Origin: Bacteroidales bacterium
GTDB lineage: Bacteria; Bacteroidota; Bacteroidia; Bacteroidales; F082
Length of the DNA stretch: 29,942 nt
NCBI GenBank assembly: GCA_017616675.1
Contig: JAFZXR010000072.1
Location: forward strand, 1 to 29,942
Direction: 5' to 3'
The notes beneath the pieces are model-generated. The model was given only the letters and a program-made list of their open reading frames with translations. It made no database searches and was not told the DNA's origin. The position numbers and the translations under genes are program-made. The first letter of the stretch is position 1, and every line of letters starts with the position of its first letter. This document shows positions 25,337-29,942 of this stretch, one piece after another.

Positions 25337-25488
25337 CGTCATTTCGAGCGGACATCGAACGCAGTGAGATGGTAGTCGAGACCCGAGCGAAGCGAGAGCA
25401 TTCGCCACGGGCGAATAAATCCTCCGTCCGAAAAAGCTTATTCTAAAAGAGGATTTCTCCCTTTCGCTACGCTTCAGTCGAAATGACG
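25337..25488. repeat. Facing pair of dispersed CGTCATTTCGA repeats
   Basis: CGTCATTTCGA at 25337-25347 is exactly the reverse complement of 25478-25488, and both arms continue inward with related sequence (variable middle, then AAATCCTC). A small hairpin TTCGCC-ACG-GGCGAA sits inside at 25401-25415. The right arm read on the minus strand resembles the single copy at 29399-29440. It contains no open frame of note and fills most of the gap between the RseC-family gene and the rnf promoter. Repeats of this type are scattered in Bacteroidota genomes. Confidence 0.75.
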
Positions 25489-25492
25489 ATTT

Positions 25493-25903
25493 TTATTGAA
25501 TTTCGTATTTAAATTCTGATTTTAATTGTTCTTTGAAAAAATACAACACCAGATAATAAACCGCAATGACTCCAATTCCGACGAGCGCCGCGAGCCATTC
25601 TTTTATCGATAAGTTGCTGAGAATCACTATGATAGCGACTAGGAGGAAGGCTGGAATGAAATATGCGAAAAGCGCCGCCTTGTTGCCCTGACTGGCATTC
25701 ATGACAATCTTCACCGGCTGCCCCACGATGAACTCCTTGTCGGCAGGCTTGGGCACCGTGACACGTTTCTCCTGCATCTCCGACATTCCACATGCCGATT
25801 TTATGCCGCAAGAGCCGCACAGGCTTGAGCTAAGTATCTCAATTTCAATGTCTTTGTCGTTAATCCCGACCACCACGCCAGGGTGTGAAATATGTTCTCC
25901 CAT
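25493..25903 (-). CDS. SoxR-reducing system protein RseC family
   Basis: 136 residues with the RseC/MucC architecture: a short N-terminal cytoplasmic domain with a cysteine motif (Cys29, Cys32, Cys38 in LCGSCGIKSACGM), then two transmembrane helices (about 77-97 and 102-122). In E. coli RseC is linked to the Rsx (Rnf-like) complex that keeps SoxR reduced. Its position directly upstream of rnfB on the same strand suggests a role with Rnf here too, perhaps in assembly or electron transfer; that is inferred from context. About 260 bp with a repeat element and the rnf promoter separate it from rnfB, so it may be transcribed separately. Confidence 0.85.
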   Translation of the reverse strand: MGEHISHPGVVVGINDKDIEIEILSSSLCGSCGIKSACGMSEMQEKRVTVPKPADKEFIVGQPVKIVMNASQGNKAALFAYFIPAFLLVAIIVILSNLSIKEWLAALVGIGVIAVYYLVLYFFKEQLKSEFKYEIQ

Positions 25904-25957
25904 TTTCTATTTTTTTACAAAAGTAAGAAAAAAAACAATACATCACTAAATTTTTTG

Positions 25958-25965
25958 TATATTTG
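25958..25965 (+). promoter_or_regulatory. Predicted -7 element for the YihY-gpsA-flippase operon
   Basis: TATATTTG fits TAnnTTTG exactly. The transcript would start near 25971, about 14 nt before the ATG at 25985. No good TTTG is seen at the expected -33 position. This element supports 25985 as the YihY start over the upstream TTG at 25979. Confidence 0.45.
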
Positions 25966-25984
25966 CAAGTTTTAGTGTTTGGTT

Positions 25985-26926
25985 ATGAAATTTGACGTAA
26001 AAAAGTACGAAAAAAAGGCTATCGCATTGAAAGACAAGACGATAGCGTGGCTTAAAGGCATCACCTTCCCGGGATTCCACGGTCGTCCTTTCTACGACGT
26101 GCTGGTGTATTTCATCAACGGATTCTCGAAAGGTTACCTTACCGACCGCGCCGCCGCCGTGGCTTTCAACGTGTTTTTGGCGATTTTCCCTGCCGTGATG
26201 GTGCTTTTCACCTTCATCCCGTATATGCCTCTCGAAGGCGTGCAGGAGACAATCGTCGCCTTCATCCATAAAATAGTGCCTCAAAACATCGCTGGAAGGG
26301 TAGTGGGCACCATCGACGAGATCATGTCGCATCAGCATAACACCCTCATGTCGATAGGTATCATCATGGCCTTTTACTTTGCCTCAGGTGCCATCCGCGC
26401 CTTCTTCCGCGGCTTCGACATGGGCGTCAACCACATCGGAAAGATGAACATCATCAGGATGTACGGCGGCGGCTTGATAACCACTTTGATACTCGGTACG
26501 CTGCTAATCACCTCAATCGCCCTGATAATCATCGGAAACGACGTCCTGCCTTGGTTTTTCAACTACATCCATTTTTATAACAACTTCGTAATCACTCTTA
26601 TCAATATCGGTCGCTGGCTACTCACGGTGTTCGTGCTTCTTGTGGCCATAGCGGTGCTCTATTACTTCGGAAATCCTGATAAAGACAGGAAATTCCGACT
26701 GTTTACACCAGGAACGATAATGTTTACGCTGCTGTTTATCGTCGGAACGATAGGATTCAACTATTATATCGTCAACTTTTCAAATTATAACGCACTCTAC
26801 GGCTCCATCGGCGGTCTCATCATCTTTATGATGTGGATGTATGTAAATTGTATCATCGTCCTCGTCGGATATGAGCTCGATGCCTCTATTTTCCTAGCGG
26901 AAAAGAAATTAATAGAAGAAAAATGA
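25985..26926 (+). CDS. YihY/BrkB family inner-membrane protein
   Basis: 313 residues. The family hallmark region DRAAAVAFNVFLAIFPAVMVLFTFIPYMP (about 60-88) is followed by further helices typical of YihY/virulence factor BrkB proteins: HNTLMSIGIIMAFYFASGAIRAFFRGFDMG, a mid-protein helix pair, and a C-terminal YGSIGGLIIFMMWMYVNCIIVLVGYELDA. The family was once called ribonuclease BN, but that activity belongs to another protein, and the true function is unknown. An in-frame TTG two codons upstream is possible, but the ATG at 25985 fits the predicted promoter better. Its stop overlaps the gpsA start by 4 bp (26923-26926). Confidence 0.88.
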   Translation: MKFDVKKYEKKAIALKDKTIAWLKGITFPGFHGRPFYDVLVYFINGFSKGYLTDRAAAVAFNVFLAIFPAVMVLFTFIPYMPLEGVQETIVAFIHKIVPQNIAGRVVGTIDEIMSHQHNTLMSIGIIMAFYFASGAIRAFFRGFDMGVNHIGKMNIIRMYGGGLITTLILGTLLITSIALIIIGNDVLPWFFNYIHFYNNFVITLINIGRWLLTVFVLLVAIAVLYYFGNPDKDRKFRLFTPGTIMFTLLFIVGTIGFNYYIVNFSNYNALYGSIGGLIIFMMWMYVNCIIVLVGYELDASIFLAEKKLIEEK

Positions 26927-27897
26927 GAAAAATAGTATTTATCGGAAGCGGCGCCATCGCAACAGCAATAGGCGATGTACTTGCAGCCAAAAATAAAGAT
27001 GAGATATATCTGCTATCCATTGAGGATGAAGTGATTGAGATGATCAACACCATGCATGTCAACACTTCTTATTTCCCGAAATGCAAGCTGAATGAGAACC
27101 TCAGGGCGACCAACGACAAGAACGTGCTTCTCGAAGCCAACGTCATCTTCCTCGCCATTCCTTCGACGGCCGTGGTGGGTTATCTTCAGGAAAATAAAGA
27201 ATATATCAACCCGACGGCTCTCATCGTCAACCTGGCCAAGGGTTTCGGAAGCGGCGACCAAATCATCCCCGACAGTATCAAGTCGTTTATCTTCAACCCG
27301 TTCATGACGCTGAAAGGCCCTTCATTTGCTCGCGAAATCATCAATCGTCAGGATACCGGCCTCACAGCGGCAACCAACGACGAGACTCTCTATAAAATCA
27401 TCACCGATGTGTTCGACGGCACCCCGATTCGCACCGATTTCACCTACGATGTCACCGGCGTGGAATATGCTTCAATCCTGAAAAATATCTACGCCATCGT
27501 GATAGGTATCGTCGACGCCAACTTCGACTCGGCTAACCTCCGTTCTATTTTTATCACCATGGCACTCAATGAGATGCGACAGCTGATGACGATTTTCGGA
27601 GGCGAGGAGGCGACGATGTACAACTACTGCGGATTCGGCGATTTCTCACTTACATCACTCAACGATATGAGTCGCAACCGCACGCTCGGACTGCTCATCG
27701 GAAAGGGCTTCTTCAACAGCTGCATGTCCGACAGCGTGGTGCTCGAAGGCCGCATCGCAGTGGATATTTTTTATAAGAAACTTATTGACAATCAAATAGA
27801 TACGAATAACTTCCCGTTGATGAGCGAGCTTTATCACGTCCTCAACGAAAGGAGTTATCCGACGCGTAACTTCATCAAACGAATCTTGAAGAGCTGA
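26923..27897 (+). CDS. gpsA: Glycerol-3-phosphate dehydrogenase (NAD(P)+), divergent GpsA
   Basis: 324 residues. GpsA reduces dihydroxyacetone phosphate to sn-glycerol 3-phosphate for phospholipid synthesis. Supporting motifs are an N-terminal Rossmann strand-turn (KIVFIGSGAIATAIG), NLAKGFGS around Lys106, LKGPSFARE at about 130-137, Lys187 in GVEYASILKNIYAIVIGI (the catalytic lysine position), and GFGDFSLTSLNDMSRNRTLG at about 237-256. The dinucleotide loop departs from the common GxGxxG form: the third Gly is replaced by Ala. It may be a lineage variant or a related dehydrogenase. It overlaps YihY by 4 bp, and its stop shares a base with the flippase start. Confidence 0.82.
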   Translation: MRKIVFIGSGAIATAIGDVLAAKNKDEIYLLSIEDEVIEMINTMHVNTSYFPKCKLNENLRATNDKNVLLEANVIFLAIPSTAVVGYLQENKEYINPTALIVNLAKGFGSGDQIIPDSIKSFIFNPFMTLKGPSFAREIINRQDTGLTAATNDETLYKIITDVFDGTPIRTDFTYDVTGVEYASILKNIYAIVIGIVDANFDSANLRSIFITMALNEMRQLMTIFGGEEATMYNYCGFGDFSLTSLNDMSRNRTLGLLIGKGFFNSCMSDSVVLEGRIAVDIFYKKLIDNQIDTNNFPLMSELYHVLNERSYPTRNFIKRILKS

Positions 27898-29291
27898 TGG
27901 GAATAGTAGTACGACAGAGCATTAAGGGCACTTTGATGAACTACCTCGGCGTGGCTGTGGGGTTCATCACCACCTTCTTCGTGATGACGAAATATCTCAC
28001 GCAGGAGGAGGTCGGCTTGACACGCGTCATGGCCGATGCCGCCATCTTGCTCTCGGGACTCGGCGCTCTCGGCACCAACACTTCGGCTCTGCGTTATTAC
28101 CCGTATTTCCGCGATGATGCGAGTCGCGACCACGGCTTCTTCGGCTGGACGGTGATAGTGCCGGCCATCGGATTCACCATCTTCACAATCCTCTTCTTCG
28201 CCTTTAAAACCACGATAATCGGGATGTTTTCGGGTAAGTCGGCGCTCTTTGTCGACTACATCTACCTCGTCGTCCCGATGGCGTTCTTCATGCTGTATAT
28301 GACGGTGTTCGAAACCAACGCCAACATCTTGATGCGCATAGTGGTTCCGAAGTTCGTGAGAGAGGTGGGAGTGAGGCTTTTCACTTTAATCGACTACATT
28401 CTTTACATCACCAAAGTCATCGACCTCGACTGCATGGTGATTGGCCTCTGCATCGCATATGCATTGGCTATGTTATTGAACATCATTTACTTACTGAAGT
28501 TATCGAAGATATCATTCAAGATTGAACCCGGACATATCACGCACTGGCTGCGCCGTGATTTCATGTTTTACACCCTGTTTTTGACGGTGGCGGCAGTGAT
28601 TGGCAACATCATCCCGAGCTTGAACTCGTTCTTCATCACGGCGCAGCTGGGACTCACAATTACCGGTATCTACGCCATCGCGTCGTATATGGCAAACTTG
28701 GTGGAGATGCCTTACCGTTCGGTGTCGGCAATATCACGCCCAATCATCTCGCAGGCGATGAAAGACAATGATAATCAACGTGCTGCGGAGATTTGCAAGA
28801 GCGTTTCACTGCATCAGCTGATAGCCGGAGCGTTCGTCTTTTTGATTATCTGGATCAATATCGACCTGTTCTTCGAGCTGCTGCCGAATGGCGACAAATA
28901 CGTCGACGGCAAATGGGTGTTCTTCCTCCTCGGATTAGCCAAGCTGGTCAACTCTTCGCTGAATATCGGCGTAACCGTTTTGAGCTATTCGCGCTGGTAT
29001 TACCTGCAGCTGATCTTCACTGCCATCCTCACCGTCAGCGCGATAGTTCTGAACAACAGTCTGATACCCGTTCTCGGCATGACGGGAGCGGCCTGGTCGT
29101 CGATAATTTCGTTCTCGATTTACTATCTTTTCCTGCTTTCGCTCATCATCTGGAAGACTGGAATTTCGCCCTTCTCATGGAAAGAAATTGTGGTGGTTTT
29201 AGTGATAGGATTATTATTTGTAATAAATTGGTTATCATCTGAATATATATCAAAATCTATAATTACTTTAAGGATGCGAGAGTCGTCGTAA
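27897..29291 (+). CDS. Polysaccharide/lipid flippase (Wzx/MATE-like, MOP superfamily), probably frameshifted near the 3' end
   Basis: As read, 464 residues with about twelve hydrophobic segments. The start (IKGTLMNYLGVAVGFITTFFVMTKYLTQEEVGL) and the segment GLGALGTNTSALRYYPYF are typical of oligosaccharide flippases that move lipid-linked sugars across the inner membrane. The start shares a base with the gpsA stop (TGATG). The reading ends in an unconvincing tail (ITLRMRESS). In another frame, coding continues from 29249 to a TAG at 29423-29425 with a final helix (TVILVVIGLAIIY) and a charged tail (RLKISKEINEIIDRI). Removing one AT from the (AT)4 run at 29243-29250 joins the two into a 508-residue protein. 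It may be a real mutation, slippage or an assembly error. Substrate unknown. Confidence 0.82.
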   Translation: MGIVVRQSIKGTLMNYLGVAVGFITTFFVMTKYLTQEEVGLTRVMADAAILLSGLGALGTNTSALRYYPYFRDDASRDHGFFGWTVIVPAIGFTIFTILFFAFKTTIIGMFSGKSALFVDYIYLVVPMAFFMLYMTVFETNANILMRIVVPKFVREVGVRLFTLIDYILYITKVIDLDCMVIGLCIAYALAMLLNIIYLLKLSKISFKIEPGHITHWLRRDFMFYTLFLTVAAVIGNIIPSLNSFFITAQLGLTITGIYAIASYMANLVEMPYRSVSAISRPIISQAMKDNDNQRAAEICKSVSLHQLIAGAFVFLIIWINIDLFFELLPNGDKYVDGKWVFFLLGLAKLVNSSLNIGVTVLSYSRWYYLQLIFTAILTVSAIVLNNSLIPVLGMTGAAWSSIISFSIYYLFLLSLIIWKTGISPFSWKEIVVVLVIGLLFVINWLSSEYISKSIITLRMRESS

Positions 29292-29425
29292 AACTCATCG
29301 AAGCGACCCTCCGAACCGTCATTTTAGTGGTTATCGGATTGGCAATAATATATAGGTTGAAAATTTCAAAAGAGATAAACGAAATAATAGATAGAATTCG
29401 TCATTTCGAGCGAAACGCAGTGTAG
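29249..29425 (+). pseudogene. Out-of-frame C-terminal remainder of the flippase
   Basis: 58 sense codons without a stop, beginning IKIYNYFKDARVVVKLIE, then a hydrophobic helix and an amphipathic charged tail, ending at TAG (29423-29425). This is what the end of a MOP-type flippase looks like, and it connects to the upstream frame if two bases of the (AT)4 run are removed. The last residues (RHFERNAV) are encoded by the dispersed repeat that begins at 29399. Confidence 0.7.
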
Positions 29426-29440
29426 TCGAGAAATCCTCCA
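29399..29440 (+). repeat. Dispersed CGTCATTTCGAG repeat, single copy
   Basis: It begins CGTCATTTCGAGCG, continues with CGCAGTGTAGTCGAG and ends AAATCCTCC. It matches the outer arms and the AAATCCTC end of the facing pair at 25337-25488. It overlaps the last codons and stop of the frame-corrected flippase and ends 20 bp before the TonB receptor start. Confidence 0.75.
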
Positions 29441-29460
29441 TCAACGAAAACAAACTTTAA

Positions 29461-29942
29461 ATGAAAAAACTATTATCATCGATATTATTCTTTTTCCTCG
29501 CGATAACCTCATTTTCGCAGGTGAGTGGCGTCGTGAAGGACGATGCTGGTAATGTGCTGGTTGGCGCCAACGTGGTGTGGATGGGAATGAATATCGGCAC
29601 AACGACCGACATTCAAGGCCGTTTCACTCTGAAGAGAGAGGCGGATAACAACTCGTTGGTTACATCTTTTGTCGGTTTTACAAATGACACTACTTCTTGC
29701 AAAGATATTGATTATGTGGAGATTACGTTGCGTGGCGAGATAACTCTCGACGACGTGGTGGTTAAGGCGCAGCGTCCGGGCCGACTGAAAGCCAAAGGAG
29801 CTGAAAACATTGAGATCACTACGTCGACGGAATTATGCCGCGCCGCTTGCTGCAACCTCGGCGAGAGCTTCTCCACCAACCCCTCGGTCGACGTCAACTA
29901 CGCTGATGCCGCCACGGGTGCCAAACAGATCAAACTCCTTGG
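29461..29942 (+). CDS. TonB-dependent outer-membrane receptor, N-terminal part (cut by window end)
   Basis: The frame is open from ATG at 29461 to the window end (about 160 residues, no stop). A signal peptide covers about 1-20 (LLSSILFFFLAITSFSQ). Next comes a carboxypeptidase-regulatory-like beta-sandwich (VSGVVKDDAGNVLVGANVVW, GTTTDIQGRFTLKRE), then ITLDDVVVKAQRPGR leading into the plug domain, with TSTELCRAACCNLGESFSTN and DVNYADAATGAKQIKLLG. This is the normal start of a Bacteroidota TonB-dependent receptor that imports an unknown ligand. The cysteine-rich CRAACCN motif marks a subfamily, not the SusC starch type. The barrel lies outside the window. Confidence 0.88.
   Translation, partial: MKKLLSSILFFFLAITSFSQVSGVVKDDAGNVLVGANVVWMGMNIGTTTDIQGRFTLKREADNNSLVTSFVGFTNDTTSCKDIDYVEITLRGEITLDDVVVKAQRPGRLKAKGAENIEITTSTELCRAACCNLGESFSTNPSVDVNYADAATGAKQIKLL

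Noticed and set aside
25337..25488. Insertion sequence
   Set aside because: Inverted ends exist but there is no transposase frame and no clear target duplication; better called a small dispersed repeat pair.
25979..25984. TTG start for the YihY-family protein two codons upstream of the ATG
   Set aside because: The predicted -7 element at 25958-25965 and the ATG at 25985 give a better leader, and the extra residues (MV) add nothing conserved.
1..29942. tRNA, rRNA or other structured RNA genes
   Set aside because: No tRNA-like or rRNA-like segments were recognised; almost all sequence is taken up by coding regions and the repeats described.

Overview
This window looks like part of a chromosome from a Bacteroidota member, most likely Bacteroidales. 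The evidence is: two very large secreted C25 (gingipain-type) cysteine peptidases ending in type IX secretion (T9SS) C-terminal sorting domains; a SusC/TonB-type receptor start with a carboxypeptidase-regulatory-like domain; an OmpA protein with TPR and PD40 repeats; no clear Shine-Dalgarno sequences; and Bacteroidota-style promoter elements (TAnnTTTG at -7). The T9SS tails argue against Bacteroides itself. The genus cannot be read from the sequence.

Layout. Positions 1-2856 (+): the 3' end of ffh, then folD, then an OmpA/TPR/PD40 envelope protein resembling T9SS PorE, closed by a strong bidirectional hairpin terminator. Positions 2959-4731 (-): a long-chain acyl-CoA synthetase whose promoter region carries an array of about 21-bp spaced repeats. 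Positions 4937-25232 (-): a 15-gene block on one strand with only short gaps or overlaps. In transcription order it is rnfB-C-D-G-E-A, a C25 peptidase, a CPA2 cation/proton antiporter, a second C25 peptidase, and nqrA-B-C-D-E-F. A RseC-family gene lies just upstream on the same strand, separated by a repeat element. Positions 25985-29425 (+): a YihY/BrkB membrane protein, a divergent GpsA and a polysaccharide flippase in an overlapping operon. The flippase appears frameshifted by an AT dinucleotide. Positions 29461 to the end (+): the start of a TonB-dependent receptor.

How the genes may work together. Rnf couples ferredoxin:NAD+ oxidoreduction to ion pumping, and Na+-NQR couples NADH:quinone oxidoreduction to Na+ pumping. 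The antiporter could interconvert cation and proton gradients. The two T9SS peptidases would supply peptides outside the cell. Joining both redox ion pumps, the antiporter and the peptidases in one run suggests a peptide-fermenting, sodium-bioenergetic module. The domain content and gene order are seen in the sequence; the shared function is inference.

Small-scale structure: two near-identical palindromes lie inside nqrA and are translated in two different frames; a dispersed repeat beginning CGTCATTTCGA occurs in three copies (a facing pair at 25337-25488 and one at 29399); there are octamer tandem repeats at 2921-2952. No tRNA, rRNA, CRISPR array, transposase or integrase was seen.
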